Shown here: piece after piece, positions 33,014 to 45,703 of the stretch
Layout of the letters: each line of letters opens with the position of its first letter
Numbering within the stretch: position 1 is the stretch's first letter
NCBI RefSeq assembly: GCF_000702305.1
Contig: NZ_JNLC01000012.1
Coordinates: 62,001 to 126,000, forward strand
Origin: Allobosea sp. 117
GTDB taxonomy: Bacteria; Pseudomonadota; Alphaproteobacteria; Rhizobiales; Xanthobacteraceae
Direction of reading: 5' to 3'
Length of the DNA stretch: 64,000 bases
Position numbers and translations under genes: made by a program
Notes under the pieces: generated by a model
What the model was told of the DNA's origin: nothing
What the model saw: the letters and a program-made list of their open reading frames with translations, nothing else
Database searches by the model: none

Positions 33014-34681
33014 ATGGCAACACGACGTGATATTTCATTAGTATATAATGATAATTTGAGAAATATATACTATCGAGCATGCTTCATATGCCTGTGCATA
33101 CTTGCGATGATTGCATCCGCCAATGCACAAACTCCACCCGCGCCGGGAAACATCAACGCTCCATTCGAAGGTCGCTGGGGCGGCTCATATGCCTGCAACG
33201 AAACAGAAAAGCATGTTTCCTTGAGCGTCATATCGAACGGCACCAGCCTTGACGCCACGATGATCAGCTTTGGACTATCCGATGACGGGCGGCTGAAGGT
33301 CGACAGAGCTCGCGCGACGATCGCGCCGGAATCCGGAAACGCTGCTTACTCGATAACATCGGATTCCCCGGACATACCGATATTCAAAGGTCGATTCGGA
33401 CTTGGCAACGGCACGTTCCGCGGCGATATGAACACCTCGGGCTGCACTTATTTTTCTTTTCGTCGCATGTCGGCTGACGAACAGAAGATCTATGAAACGT
33501 CGGCTGAATCCCGATTGAGAAAAGCGGCGCAGAGCAAAACAAATCTTGCCAAAGCAATCACGAACAATACATCGACACCATTGACCGAAGACCAGATTCT
33601 GAACTATCTCCCTCGCCATAAGAACTATCAAGGCGATATCGTCGCAAGCTTTGAAGACGCCTATGCGCCGTGCGAGGAAGCGCCCCGCAATCTCAGTGGT
33701 TTCAAGATTGAATCTTGCCTTATATTCTATCATTTTTATAAAACACGAAGCACAATATCGATCAGAAATATAATCGATAAGAATGATTCCTGTGTCGAAT
33801 TCATAGATTTCTATAACTCATATATCGTTTATGACCTGAGAGGTGGCCGGAAAAGCGCGCTTCTTTCCGTGAGTCCGGCGAGCTGCCGAGCGGTCGCGGA
33901 AGTATACAAGCGCAACGGTCAGGAAAAGCCGTGGCGATACTGCATCGATGACGATCTGAAACGCAATCCGGACGCCATAGCGACCTGCGGCGCGGGGGCT
34001 CCGCTCGGAAGCGACGCCCTTCGCGCGGCATGGGCGAAGGCGGCAGACCAATGCGCTGCGACGAACGGTGCCGAGTTGATCGGCAATATCCGCGACCTCC
34101 AGTACAAGACATTTGACCGCGAGGACGTTCTAATCTCGTGCGACACGGTGCTCGACATTGCTCAGAGGGTGGGCGCGATCGCGCCGGCCGACGCGGCGCG
34201 CCACAGACGGTCACTGGCCGAGATGATCGGCCGCCGCCCACCGAGCGATTTCGAGATCGACGAGCTGTATCGGGCCGCCTTTGGCCGAACCTATGACTGC
34301 TCCGTCAATGGCGCCGAAACATGCAATATTCATCGCCCCAGAAAGGCCGTCGACAGGGCCGCGATTCAGCTCGGCAACGATATGGCCAAGCTCTTCGCCG
34401 ATGCTTTCGCGGAAGCCTCGAGCATCAGCAAGACGCCGAATCTCGGGCCGACTGTGACCGAGATTCATTTGGGTGTTCGGTACGTCGGGAATACGAAATG
34501 CCGAACTCTCAGTCCATCGTCCTATTCATGCGTGTTCGTCGTTACGCGCACATGCGCGATCGCCGCCCAGACGAGGGAATTGTCGATTCTGTATCGACCG
34601 CTCATTTGTCCAAAATTTCTTGTGCCTGCGATATATGAATGGTCATTTTCTTGGGATGGTGATCGCATCGTGGCGCAATAG
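33014..34681 (+). CDS. large exported Cys-rich orphan protein, AT-rich gene
   Basis: 555 residues I cannot assign. A signal peptide is likely: ACFICLCILAMIASANAQ with cleavage near residue 39. Residues 45-155 resemble a small beta domain (FEGRWGGSYACNETEKHVSL). The rest is rich in Cys, Ser, Arg and Asn (e.g. SCLIFYHFYKTRSTIS; YDCSVNGAETCNIH) and ends in a short domain with several Cys (SYSCVFVVTRTC). Base composition, especially 33014-33830, is clearly lower in GC than all neighbours and codon use differs, suggesting acquisition by transfer. The start ATG has a weak ribosome site. Confidence 0.65.
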   Translation: MATRRDISLVYNDNLRNIYYRACFICLCILAMIASANAQTPPAPGNINAPFEGRWGGSYACNETEKHVSLSVISNGTSLDATMISFGLSDDGRLKVDRARATIAPESGNAAYSITSDSPDIPIFKGRFGLGNGTFRGDMNTSGCTYFSFRRMSADEQKIYETSAESRLRKAAQSKTNLAKAITNNTSTPLTEDQILNYLPRHKNYQGDIVASFEDAYAPCEEAPRNLSGFKIESCLIFYHFYKTRSTISIRNIIDKNDSCVEFIDFYNSYIVYDLRGGRKSALLSVSPASCRAVAEVYKRNGQEKPWRYCIDDDLKRNPDAIATCGAGAPLGSDALRAAWAKAADQCAATNGAELIGNIRDLQYKTFDREDVLISCDTVLDIAQRVGAIAPADAARHRRSLAEMIGRRPPSDFEIDELYRAAFGRTYDCSVNGAETCNIHRPRKAVDRAAIQLGNDMAKLFADAFAEASSISKTPNLGPTVTEIHLGVRYVGNTKCRTLSPSSYSCVFVVTRTCAIAAQTRELSILYRPLICPKFLVPAIYEWSFSWDGDRIVAQ

Positions 34682-34735
34682 CCTCGCGACCGAGGCGCAA
34701 CGCCGTGCACAGCCTTACCAGGCGCGTCGCCTGCC

Positions 34736-37516
34736 TCACCCCGAATTCCGCAACCCCGCCGAGATGCCGTTGATGGTGAGCTGGATGCCCTGCAGCACCT
34801 TCTCGTCGGTGTCGTTGGCGCGGTACTTGCGCAATAGCCCGACCTGCACGTGGTTGAGCGGATCGATATAGGGGAAGCGGTAGCGGATCGAGCGGTCGAG
34901 CACCGGGTTGGCGGCGAGCAGCTTCGGCTGCTGGGAGATCGTCAGCAGCGCGTCGATCGAGTCGTGATACTCGGTGCGGATGCGCCCGAAGATGCTCTCG
35001 CGCAGCTCCACGTCCTCGACGAGTTGCGCATAGCGCGAGGCGATGGCGATCGAGCTCTTCGACAGCACCATGTCCATGTTGGAGAGCTGGGTGCGGAAGA
35101 AGGGCCACTCGCGATACATCTCCTGCAGCAGCGGCAGCCCGTCCGGGTGCTTGGCGAGCCATGCCTTGACCGCAGCGCCGAAGCCATACCAGCCGGGCAG
35201 CATCAGCCGGCACTGCGCCCAGGAGAACACCCACGGAATGGCGCGCAGGTCCTCGATCCGCCGCGTCTTCTTGCGCGAGGCCGGGCGCGAGCCGATGTTC
35301 AGCGTCGCGATCTCGTTGATGACGGTGGATTCCCAGAAATAGTCCTCGAAGCGCGGCGTCTCGTAGACGAGCCCGCGATAGGCGCTGAACGCGGCGTCGG
35401 AAAGCTCCTCCATCACGGTGAGATATTCGTCGCGCGGCGCCTTGGCGTCGCCCGAGAGCAGCGTCGCCTCCAGCGTCGCGGCGGCGAGGATCTCGAGATT
35501 GCCGCGCCCGACGCTCGGATTGGCGTATTTCGAGGAGATGATCTCGCCCTGCTCGGTGATGCGGATGGCGCCCTGCACCGCCCCGCCCGGCTGGGCGAGG
35601 ATGGCGTCGTAGCTCGGCCCGCCACCGCGCCCGACCGAGCCGCCGCGGCCATGGAACAGCCTGAGCCTGACGCCATGGCGCTTGAAAACCTCGATCAGCT
35701 CGATCTCGGCCTTGTAGAGCTCCCAGCCGGAGGTGACGAAGCCGCCGTCCTTGTTGCTGTCGGAATAGCCGAGCATCACCTCCTGCATGGAGCCGCGGCT
35801 GTCGACCAGCCTGCGATATTCCGGCAGGCGGAACATCTGCTCCATCACCCGGGCGGCGTTGCGCAGGTCCTCGATGGTCTCGAACAGCGGCACGATGTTC
35901 ACCGCGCTCGTCCCGGCCGGGTCGACGAGGCCGACCTCCTTCAGGAGCAGCGCCAGCTCCAGCATGTCCGAGACGCCCTCGGCCTTGGAGATGATGCAGG
36001 TCTGGATCGCCTCGGGGCCGAAAAGCTGGTGGATGCGCGCGCAGGTGCGCAGCATCGCCATCTCGCCCAGCGTCTCCTCCGAGTACTTAGCGAAGGGCGA
36101 GGTCAGCGGACGCGCCGTCGCCAGCTCGCGCAGCAGCATGGAGACGCGCGTGCCTTCCGGCAGGCCCTTGTAGTTGGTGCCGGGCGCGGCGACCTCGAAC
36201 AGCTCGGCGACGCAGCGCTCGTGCACGTCGGAGTTCTGGCGCGAGTCGAGGATGGCGAGATGGAAGCCGAAGCAGTCGACCGCGCGGCGCAGGTGCCGCA
36301 GCTTGCCGCGCGCGATGGCCGCCGACTTGTGCATGCGCAGCGAGCGGTCGATCACGTCGAGATCGGCCTTCAGCTCGGCGGCGCTCTCGTAGGGCACCGC
36401 CGCCGGCTTGTAGGCGATGCCGACCAGATCGGCGATCTCCAGGCGGAAGGCGGTGGCCTTCAGCCGCGCCGCGATGGTGGTGGTGGCGAGGCGATAGGGC
36501 TCATTGCGCCGGTGCGGCGAGGGATCGGGCGAACTGTCGACGAGGGCGAGCAACTCCTCGGAGACATGCACGCGGATGGTGCTGATGGAGAGCTCGGCGC
36601 CGAGCGCGGAGAGCTCGTCGAGATAGAACTTCACCGCCACCGCGGATTGCAGGCGCATGGTCTGCGCCGTCACCTCGGCGGTGACGAAGGGATTGCCGTC
36701 GCGGTCGCCGCCGATCCAGCTACCGGTGCGCAGGAAACGACCGACCGCCGGTCCCTCCCCATGGCCCTCGATCGCCGCCAGCCGGTCCTCCAGCGCCGCA
36801 TAAAGCTTCGGCAGTTCGCGCAGAAAGGTGCTCTCGTAATAGGAGAGCCCGTTCGCCACCTCGTCGAGCACCGTCAGCTTGGTCTTGCGCAGCAGGTTGG
36901 TCTGCCACAGCGTCAGCACCCGGCGGCGCAGCTCGTCGGCGCCGCTCTCCAGCTCCTCGGGCGTCGGGTCGATCCGCTCGCGCTCGGCCAGCAGCTCGGC
37001 GATGCGCGATTCGTGGGTCATGGTGGAGCGTCGGCGCACCTCGGTCGGATGCGCGGTCAGCACCGGGCTCGCCAGCGCCGTCTCGAAGAACTTGCGCAGC
37101 TCGGCCGTCGGGATGCCGCTCTCGCGGGCATGCCCGAGCGCGTGGGTGAGCGTGCCGGGGCGCAGCTCCCCGTTCGCCGCGGCGGTGCGGTTGCGGCGGA
37201 TGACGTGCTGGTCCTCGGCGATGTTGGCGAGGTGCGAGAAATAGCTGAAGGCCCGCACGATGGTGATGATCTGATCCGGCGGCAGGTCGGCGAGGATCGC
37301 TTCCAGCTCGTGGCGCGCGCCTTCGTCCTCCTCGCGGTGAAAGCGCGTCGAGAAGCGGCGGATGCGCTCGACGAGCTCGAACATCGCCTCGCCTTCCTGA
37401 TCGCGCAGCGTGTCGCCGAGCACCCGCCCGAGCATGCGGATGTCGTCGCGCAGCGAGATGTCGAGGTCGTGCTCGTTCTCAGGAATCGACTGCGCGACGT
37501 GGAGGGCGAGTGACAT
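34736..37516 (-). CDS. ppc: phosphoenolpyruvate carboxylase
   Basis: 926-residue cytoplasmic enzyme fixing bicarbonate onto PEP to give oxaloacetate (anaplerosis). The catalytic His motif [13 protein letters not shown], the Lys motif [14 protein letters not shown] and the Gly-rich loop [14 protein letters not shown] are all intact, and the C-terminus ends in [11 protein letters not shown] as expected. The frame is open to 37639, but ATG 37516 with AGCGGAG upstream gives the usual N-terminus. Length is normal for the bacterial family. It stands alone. Confidence 0.97.
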   Translation of the reverse strand: MSLALHVAQSIPENEHDLDISLRDDIRMLGRVLGDTLRDQEGEAMFELVERIRRFSTRFHREEDEGARHELEAILADLPPDQIITIVRAFSYFSHLANIAEDQHVIRRNRTAAANGELRPGTLTHALGHARESGIPTAELRKFFETALASPVLTAHPTEVRRRSTMTHESRIAELLAERERIDPTPEELESGADELRRRVLTLWQTNLLRKTKLTVLDEVANGLSYYESTFLRELPKLYAALEDRLAAIEGHGEGPAVGRFLRTGSWIGGDRDGNPFVTAEVTAQTMRLQSAVAVKFYLDELSALGAELSISTIRVHVSEELLALVDSSPDPSPHRRNEPYRLATTTIAARLKATAFRLEIADLVGIAYKPAAVPYESAAELKADLDVIDRSLRMHKSAAIARGKLRHLRRAVDCFGFHLAILDSRQNSDVHERCVAELFEVAAPGTNYKGLPEGTRVSMLLRELATARPLTSPFAKYSEETLGEMAMLRTCARIHQLFGPEAIQTCIISKAEGVSDMLELALLLKEVGLVDPAGTSAVNIVPLFETIEDLRNAARVMEQMFRLPEYRRLVDSRGSMQEVMLGYSDSNKDGGFVTSGWELYKAEIELIEVFKRHGVRLRLFHGRGGSVGRGGGPSYDAILAQPGGAVQGAIRITEQGEIISSKYANPSVGRGNLEILAAATLEATLLSGDAKAPRDEYLTVMEELSDAAFSAYRGLVYETPRFEDYFWESTVINEIATLNIGSRPASRKKTRRIEDLRAIPWVFSWAQCRLMLPGWYGFGAAVKAWLAKHPDGLPLLQEMYREWPFFRTQLSNMDMVLSKSSIAIASRYAQLVEDVELRESIFGRIRTEYHDSIDALLTISQQPKLLAANPVLDRSIRYRFPYIDPLNHVQVGLLRKYRANDTDEKVLQGIQLTINGISAGLRNSG

Positions 37517-37820
37517 GGCTGGAACGCTCCGCTGACCGAAATCAACATAGCAATTAGCATGCCGTCGACGACAGCGATGCCACCCTCGCTGCGGCAGATC
37601 GCCGGGATTACGCCACGGCAATTCCTCGATCCGCCGCATCCTCGCCGCGATGCTGAACCGATCGGGCTCCTATATGAACGGGCCGCTCAGACGGGGTTCA
37701 GGCCAAGCCTCGTACAAGGACGGCATGGTGAGCGTGCTTTCCCGGTCGCCGTCGAACAGCAGCACCGGGGCGCGCATGCCTCAGGAGTTGAGAGTGGCAG
37801 TGAGTGTAAAGGAGGCTGAA
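37517..37820. other. intergenic region upstream of ppc and a small gene
   Basis: 304 bases between divergent ppc and the 63-residue gene. It probably contains both promoters. An in-frame plus-strand open stretch begins at 37650, but there is no start support before 37821. No repeat or strong hairpin seen. Confidence 0.45.
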
Positions 37821-38012
37821 ATGGCCAGAGTTTCCAATGGTCCGGAAGGTGGCGCCGCCACCGCGGAACGTCCGGCCCGGACCTTTATCAGCACGCCGGC
37901 GCGCCGCGCCGACGCCATTGATGCGCCCGAGCGGAAGAACGCGGGGACCCCGGCATCCGGCAACATGCCGGCCGGCTCCATCGCCGCCATCGAGGCGCGG
38001 CTCGGATTCTGA
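37821..38012 (+). CDS. small hypothetical protein, probably disordered
   Basis: 63 residues rich in Ala, Arg, Pro, Gly and Ser (MARVSNGPEGGAATAERPAR), with no hydrophobic segment or recognised domain; ends AAIEARLGF. Support comes from an excellent ribosome site AAAGGAGG seven bases before ATG 37821 and typical codon bias. It could be a small DNA- or RNA-associated protein; nothing else can be said. Confidence 0.5.
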   Translation: MARVSNGPEGGAATAERPARTFISTPARRADAIDAPERKNAGTPASGNMPAGSIAAIEARLGF

Positions 38013-38036
38013 TCCCGCAGGGTCAGACAGGCCTCG

Positions 38037-38120
38037 TCAGCTCACGCCGATCAGCAGGAATGCGAACGGCAGCAGCACCGGCGAGAGGCCGAGCAGCAGA
38101 TTAAGGCACATTCGGCCCAT
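38037..38120 (-). CDS. possible 27-residue membrane peptide
   Basis: ATG 38120 to TGA gives a short peptide (MGRMCLNLLLGLSPVLLPFA plus seven more residues) that is one hydrophobic helix with a positive start. Very small single-helix proteins of this kind are widespread, but there is no good ribosome site and the peptide is short enough to be chance. It is convergent with the gene ending at 38012. Confidence 0.25.
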   Translation of the reverse strand: MGRMCLNLLLGLSPVLLPFAFLLIGVS

Positions 38121-38437
38121 TTGTCGTGCGCCCGGAAGGCGCCTCCTGTTATGCGCCCCTTCCGGGGAGCTCCCTGTCCGCCGGGCGACGCCTGCGTCGG
38201 CGCCGCTCACGCTGCGAGGCAACAGCCTGGACACGGGAAGTTTCCGGCGTCTTGCCGGTCCGCACGCAAACGTGATCGCGGCAGGAAAATCGCCGATCGC
38301 GGTTGATCCGCTCTCGCCGCGCGCTCCCAGAATCCGTGATGCCCATTTGCAATCCGTTCACCGGACGGGATGACAAACCGCGCCGGGCGCCCCATATGGA
38401 TGACCTTACGGCAGGCACTATCGCTCTGCCGCGTCAC

Positions 38438-39496
38438 ATGGAATCAGCAGCACCGATGCCCGCTTCCCCGACGACCCGCCGTATGCCGCGTGCCCTGCTC
38501 GCGGTGCTGGCGCTCGCCGCCGGCCTCATGGTCGCCACCGATTTCGCCGAGGCCCGGGTCGGGCGCAGCGGCAGCTTCGGCAGCCGCGGCAGCCGCACTT
38601 GGTCGACGCCGGCGCCGACCCCGACCGCGCCGACCGCCCAGCCAATGCAGCGCTCGGCCACCCCGAACACCACCCAGCCCGGAGCGACGCAGCCCGGAGT
38701 AACGCAGCCCGGCGCGGCCGCGCGGCCGGCCGGCGGACTGTTCAACCGTCCCGGCCTGATGGGCGGTCTCATGGGCGGCCTGCTCGGCGCAGGCATCTTC
38801 GGCCTGCTGATGGGCACCGGCTTCTTCTCCGGCCTCGGCAGCCTCGCCGGCATTCTCGGCTTCGTCCTGCAGATGGTGCTGATCGTCATCGTGGCGCGGC
38901 TCGTCCTCGGCTGGTGGCGCTCGCGCAACCAGCAGCCCTCCTATGCGGGCGGCCCCGCCGGCCCGCGACCGGGCCCAATGTCGCGCGATCCGCACGCGGA
39001 AGGCGCAGCCTCCGGCAGCGCGATGGGTGCGCCGGACGGCGCGGCCCGCGCCGGCTTTGGCACCGGCCCGCGCGGCAAGCCGCTGAAGCTCGCGGCGAGC
39101 GACTTCGACAGCTTCGAGCGCACGCTCGGCGAGGTGCAGGAGGCCTATGGCCGCGACGACCGCGCCACCCTCGATCGCCTGCTGACCCCGGAGATGGCCG
39201 GCTATATCGGCGAGGAGCTCGACGAGCTTGCCCGCGACGGCCTCGTCAACCGCCTCTCCGACGTCAAGCTGCTGCAGGGCGACCTCTCCGAGGCCTGGAG
39301 CGAGCCGGACGAGGGCGGCACCTCGGAATACGCGACCGTCGCCATGCGCTACGAGCTGAAGGACGCGCTGGTCGAGCGCGCCACCGGCCGGCTGGTGCAG
39401 GGCGACCCCGACCGCCCGACACAGGCCACCGAGTTCTGGACCTTTGTGCGCCGCCCCGGCGGCGCGTGGAAGGTCAGCGCCATCCAGCAGGGCTGA
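38438..39496 (+). CDS. Tim44-domain membrane protein
   Basis: About 352 residues. A signal or first membrane segment (PRALLAVLALAAGLMVATDF) precedes a Gly/Ser/Thr/Pro/Gln low-complexity stretch with repeated TQPG, then a Gly/Leu-rich segment (RPGLMGGLMGGLLGAGIFGL) and a further helix. The C-terminal 150 residues, FDSFERTLGEVQEAYGRDD onwards to FWTFVRRPGGAWKVSAIQQ, are a Tim44/MRPL45-like domain. This is the common bacterial Tim44-like architecture, of unknown function, perhaps membrane-associated. Start uncertain: candidates are 38396, 38438, 38456 and 38483, all without a strong ribosome site. A perfect terminator follows. Confidence 0.8.
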   Translation: MESAAPMPASPTTRRMPRALLAVLALAAGLMVATDFAEARVGRSGSFGSRGSRTWSTPAPTPTAPTAQPMQRSATPNTTQPGATQPGVTQPGAAARPAGGLFNRPGLMGGLMGGLLGAGIFGLLMGTGFFSGLGSLAGILGFVLQMVLIVIVARLVLGWWRSRNQQPSYAGGPAGPRPGPMSRDPHAEGAASGSAMGAPDGAARAGFGTGPRGKPLKLAASDFDSFERTLGEVQEAYGRDDRATLDRLLTPEMAGYIGEELDELARDGLVNRLSDVKLLQGDLSEAWSEPDEGGTSEYATVAMRYELKDALVERATGRLVQGDPDRPTQATEFWTFVRRPGGAWKVSAIQQG

Positions 39497-39561
39497 GCCG
39501 CCTTCAGCGGCTCCGCTCCTCCGGCGCGGCGGATCTCCTCTCCAGCCGTTGTGCCTTCCCG

Positions 39562-39590
39562 ATCCCCGGCCTCTCGGCCGGGGATTTTTT
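39562..39590 (+). terminator. rho-independent terminator after the Tim44-domain gene
   Basis: ATCCCCGGCC / GGCCGGGGAT, a perfect 10-bp stem with a TCTC tetraloop, followed immediately by five T. This is a textbook intrinsic terminator on the plus strand, 66 bases after the stop. It lies only 5 bases from the end of the convergent DUF805 gene. Confidence 0.92.
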
Positions 39591-39595
39591 ATGGC

Positions 39596-39988
39596 TCAGG
39601 CCGGGCCGAGCGGATCGGGCCCGTAACGGTTGGGGCCTTCGGTGCCCTTGAACATGAACCAGAAGAAGATGACAAAGGCGCCGATGCCTGTCAGCCCGAT
39701 CAGGATCCACCAGCCGGTGCGGTCCATGTCGTGGAAGCGCCGCACGCCGACCGCGATGGAGGGGATGAGCAGCGCCAGCCCCACCAGCGAGGTGATCGGC
39801 GTGAAGGCCTGGGTGTCACCGAAGCGGTAGAGCGCGTATCCGGCGAACACCGCGAAATCCAGCAGGCTGGTGGCCCAGTTCACGATGACGATGAACAGCA
39901 CCCACCACCAATATTCCGACCGCGGCGCGCGGCCTTCGAAGGTGGCGTATTTGTTGAAGACGGACGAAACCGCCTGAGTGAGTGTCAT
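39596..39988 (-). CDS. DUF805 family inner-membrane protein
   Basis: 130 residues with four hydrophobic segments. The N-terminus YATFEGRAPRSEYWWWVLF has the family's F-x-GRAxRxEYW motif, and VGVRRFHDMDRTGWW is the second conserved signature. The C-terminus ends GTEGPNRYGPDPLG, also family-typical. DUF805 (YhaH/YhaI-like) proteins have no established function. It is convergent with the Tim44-domain gene. Confidence 0.92.
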   Translation of the reverse strand: MTLTQAVSSVFNKYATFEGRAPRSEYWWWVLFIVIVNWATSLLDFAVFAGYALYRFGDTQAFTPITSLVGLALLIPSIAVGVRRFHDMDRTGWWILIGLTGIGAFVIFFWFMFKGTEGPNRYGPDPLGPA

Positions 39989-40311
39989 TGCGAGCCCCCG
40001 ACCGCATCGATCGGGAGAGTGGAGTCCGCGGCGTGAGTCGAGTCAATGCTCGCGGCAGGCATCCCGACCAGCACGATCTGCCCCCTCCTCCACCCGGGCG
40101 GAGGTTGGGTCGGGCGGTCTTTCAGTTAGCGGCAGGGAGGCAACTATGTGGCCGGTAGCGAACTTGCGACGGGATCGCCGCTTCTTTCAAAAGATCGAGT
40201 CTTTCGATGCTAGGGACAGGCCATTGTATCGAGGTCGAGCCGGACCTTGGCGACTTGGCCTGACTCAGCCATGATTGTGCGGCGAAAATCTACAATCCCA
40301 GGGAGCGAGAC
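39989..40311. other. intergenic region, no gene
   Basis: 323 bases between the DUF805 gene and the HEPN gene. Composition drops towards 40150-40310. No hairpin with a T-run, no repeat and no supported ORF. It likely holds the HEPN gene's promoter. Confidence 0.45.
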
Positions 40312-40974
40312 TTGAGTGTATTCACTGACTTTCAGCACAGCATCGCATCTGCGAGAAGCCTTACGGCAATGTACGTGGAACTTCGAAGATTCCGTGGTCT
40401 TGGTCGGCGCGGCCAACTTCCTCCAGGGAATGACGACTTGCTGTGGCTTCCACGTTCCGCCGTTGTCGCTGCGATTTCCTCTTTGGACGCTTATGTACAC
40501 GCAGCCATTCTGGAGCGTCTACCTCACGTGCTGAGAGCTAGTCCAGTGCCGTCGGCGCTTTGTGCTGCGATGGCTGATATTCTGCCAATCAAGAATTCTG
40601 ATGGTTTTCGCGAGGCGCTTCCGGTTATCATCAGTCCAAGTGGGGAAATCGAACTCACGAAACGCCTGAATGAAAAAGTTCTTGCGTTCAGCTCTTACCA
40701 AGCACCTGAGAAAGTACAGGGGGCGTACGCTATTATTGGTCATTCAAACGTGTTCGATGCTGTCGCTGCGACGTGGCCAGGGCCAAACAGCTCCGCCGAT
40801 GACCTTAAGAGATTGTTGGCGAATTACGTAAAGCGTCGAAATCAAATTGCGCATGAGGGAGACCGCGAAGCCACTGGGTCTGTTCGCCCCATGCAGCCCA
40901 GCTATGCCAACAACTGTACGGCTTTTATCGAGAATCTAGTGACTCGCCTCAATCGGATCGTTTACGGCGTGTGA
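40312..40974 (+). CDS. RiboL-PSP-HEPN-like protein
   Basis: 220 residues. The middle holds ISSLDAYVHAAILERLP, and near residues 174-183 is RRNQIAHEGD, the R-x4-H motif of HEPN domains in the RiboL-PSP-HEPN arrangement. HEPN proteins are often metal-independent RNases in toxin-antitoxin, abortive-infection or RNA-processing systems, but many serve as non-catalytic helical domains. The start is probably TTG 40312 with GGGAG seven bases upstream. Codon use and GC are lower than in flanking genes, suggesting recent transfer. No antitoxin-like gene is adjacent, which leaves its role open. Confidence 0.65.
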   Translation: MSVFTDFQHSIASARSLTAMYVELRRFRGLGRRGQLPPGNDDLLWLPRSAVVAAISSLDAYVHAAILERLPHVLRASPVPSALCAAMADILPIKNSDGFREALPVIISPSGEIELTKRLNEKVLAFSSYQAPEKVQGAYAIIGHSNVFDAVAATWPGPNSSADDLKRLLANYVKRRNQIAHEGDREATGSVRPMQPSYANNCTAFIENLVTRLNRIVYGV

Positions 40975-41205
40975 CCAGTGCGTGCTGCCGACCGCGTCGG
41001 CTGCGACCGTTATAAACGGCAGGGCTGGGTTGAAAGGCAAAATGCAACCCACCATAATCCTTGATTGTCAGTCGTCAGGCTCTGACAGCGAGTTCCCTAT
41101 ACAAGGTTCTTCCCGGCACAGCCGCTCCGGACTTGCAGGGGATTTGCTAGAATAGCATCTCGCCCTTTTCCCTCCCGGCTCACTCCGTCGCTTACCACCA
41201 GTGCC

Positions 41206-43791
<2,586 letters not shown>

Positions 43792-43868
43792 GGCCGGGAA
43801 TATGGGGCGGCCAGGCGCCGGAGGGAAGGGCCGGCGAGCGTCCACCCGCCGGCGCGTGGACGGCCCTC

Positions 43869-44759
43869 TCAGCCCGCGAAATAGCTCGGCCGGTCGAGAT
43901 CGGCGAGAAGCCCCGGCTGCTCGGGCGCCCAGCCCAGCAGCGCCCGCGTCCGCGCGCTCGACGCCGGAACGTCCATCGCGGCGAAGGACGCGAACCAGCC
44001 GAAATGCCCCGCCGCCTCCTGTGCCGGCACGCCGATCACCGGCAGGTTCAGGCGGCGGCCGATCACGCTCGCGATCTCCCGGAACGGCACGCCCTCCTCG
44101 GCGATCGCGTGATACGGACCTTCGGCTGCACCCCGCTCCAGCGCCAGCCTGTAGATCCGGGCGGCGTCGAGGCGGTGCACCGCGGGCCAGAGATTGAGGC
44201 CCTCGCCGACATAGGCCGAGACGCCCCTCTCGCGCGCCAGGCGGATGAGGATCGGCACGAACCCGTGATCGCCTTCGCCATACGTCGATGGCGGAAGCCG
44301 GACCACCGCTGCGCGAACCCCGCGCTCCGACAGCGCGACCGCGGCCACCTCCGATCGGCGCGGATAGGCGAGATCGGTGCTCACCGCATCGGCCTCTGTC
44401 GCGACGCGGCCCGAAGCCAGATCGGCAAGACCCGAGGTGACCAGCAGAGGGCGCTCGGTTCCCGCAAGCGCGGCGCCGAGCGTCTCGATGGCGCGCCGGT
44501 CGGCCCGGCAGTTCTCGGCGAAGCGGGAGAAGTCATGGTTGAAGGCGGTGTGGACCACCCCGTCCGCCAAGGCCGCACCGGCGCGCAGGCTTTCAGGATC
44601 CTCGAGCGAGCCGCGATGGACCTCGGCGCCCGCCGCACGAAGAGCGGCGGCGCCGGCTTCCGATCGGGCGAGGCCAACCACCTTGTGGCCCGCGCCGATC
44701 AACTCCCGGACAATGGCCGAGCCGACGAAGCCGGTGGCGCCGGTGACGAGAACGCGCAT
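43869..44759 (-). CDS. NAD-dependent epimerase/dehydratase family protein
   Basis: 296-residue extended/atypical SDR. The N-terminal Rossmann motif is [20 protein letters not shown] (GxxGxxG). It lacks an obvious YxxxK active-site pair in the usual place (YPRRSEVA is the nearest), so it may be an atypical SDR. ATG 44759 follows GGAGAC; a long open frame continues upstream but overlaps the divergent gene. It is divergent from the MmyB-type regulator 78 bases away, the usual arrangement for a regulator and its target. Confidence 0.85.
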   Translation of the reverse strand: MRVLVTGATGFVGSAIVRELIGAGHKVVGLARSEAGAAALRAAGAEVHRGSLEDPESLRAGAALADGVVHTAFNHDFSRFAENCRADRRAIETLGAALAGTERPLLVTSGLADLASGRVATEADAVSTDLAYPRRSEVAAVALSERGVRAAVVRLPPSTYGEGDHGFVPILIRLARERGVSAYVGEGLNLWPAVHRLDAARIYRLALERGAAEGPYHAIAEEGVPFREIASVIGRRLNLPVIGVPAQEAAGHFGWFASFAAMDVPASSARTRALLGWAPEQPGLLADLDRPSYFAG

Positions 44760-44837
44760 GGAAAGTCTCCGGTTATGAACCGCGCGACTGTCCTCACGTT
44801 GATTATCCCGGTAAAGTCGTGACCTTATCAGGGTATA

Positions 44838-45695
44838 ATGCCTAACAGGATCAGCATGGTCGAGGCGAGCGAACTGCTGGGCAGCTATCTCAAGGACCGC
44901 CGTTCGCGGCTCGATCCGGCGGCGCTGGGGTTCTCCTCGACGCGCCGGCGAACGCCCGGCCTGCGCCGTGAGGAGGTGGCGCAGCGCGCCAATATCAGTC
45001 CGACCTGGTACACCTGGCTCGAACAGGGCCGGGGCGGCGCCCCTTCCGCGGACGTGCTCGACCGGATCGCCCGCGCGCTGATGCTGACGGAGGTAGAGCG
45101 GGAGCATCTCTTCCTGCTCGGCCTGGGCCGGCCGCCGGAGGTGCGCTACCAGGCCGCCGAGGGGGTCACGCCGCGCCTCCAGCGGGTGCTCGACGCGCTG
45201 GAGCTCAGTCCCGCGCTGGTGCGAACCGCGACCTGGGACGTGGTGGCGTGGAACCGGGCGGCGGCGGCGGTGCTGACCGACTACGGATCGCTCCCGCCCC
45301 CGCAACGCAATATCCTGCGCCTGATCTTCTGCGATCCCCGCGTCCGCGCCGCGCAGTTCGACTGGGACAGCGTCGCCCGCTTCGTGGTCGGCGCCTTCCG
45401 GGCCGACGCGACGCGGGCCGGGGCAACGGCGCAGGTGAAGGCTCTCATCGACGAGCTCTGCCAGCTCAGCGCGGATTTCGCGGCGATGTGGCGCGACTAC
45501 GACGTGCGCACCTATGGCGAGGGCATGAAGCGCCTGCGCCACCCGACGCTTGGATCGATCGCGTTCGAATATTCTGCCTTCGCCGTCGACGGACGCCCCG
45601 ACCTCGGCATGGTGGTCTACAACCCGGCGACGGCGCAGGATGCCGACCGCGTCCGGTCACTGCTGCATCCCGGCGCCGCGTCTGCACCGCCGTAG
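44838..45695 (+). CDS. XRE-family regulator with MmyB-like ligand domain
   Basis: 285 residues. The N-terminal HTH (about 10-85) reads [20 protein letters not shown] and [20 protein letters not shown]. The remainder matches the MmyB-type ligand-binding domain seen in many Streptomyces and alphaproteobacterial regulators ([31 protein letters not shown]). It probably represses the divergent epimerase gene. ATG 44838 is used here, but ATG 44856 with AGGA upstream is plausible because a TATAAT lies across 44834-44839. It ends 8 bases before the convergent lipoprotein gene. Confidence 0.9.
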   Translation: MPNRISMVEASELLGSYLKDRRSRLDPAALGFSSTRRRTPGLRREEVAQRANISPTWYTWLEQGRGGAPSADVLDRIARALMLTEVEREHLFLLGLGRPPEVRYQAAEGVTPRLQRVLDALELSPALVRTATWDVVAWNRAAAAVLTDYGSLPPPQRNILRLIFCDPRVRAAQFDWDSVARFVVGAFRADATRAGATAQVKALIDELCQLSADFAAMWRDYDVRTYGEGMKRLRHPTLGSIAFEYSAFAVDGRPDLGMVVYNPATAQDADRVRSLLHPGAASAPP

Positions 45696-45703
45696 TCGCG
45701 CTT

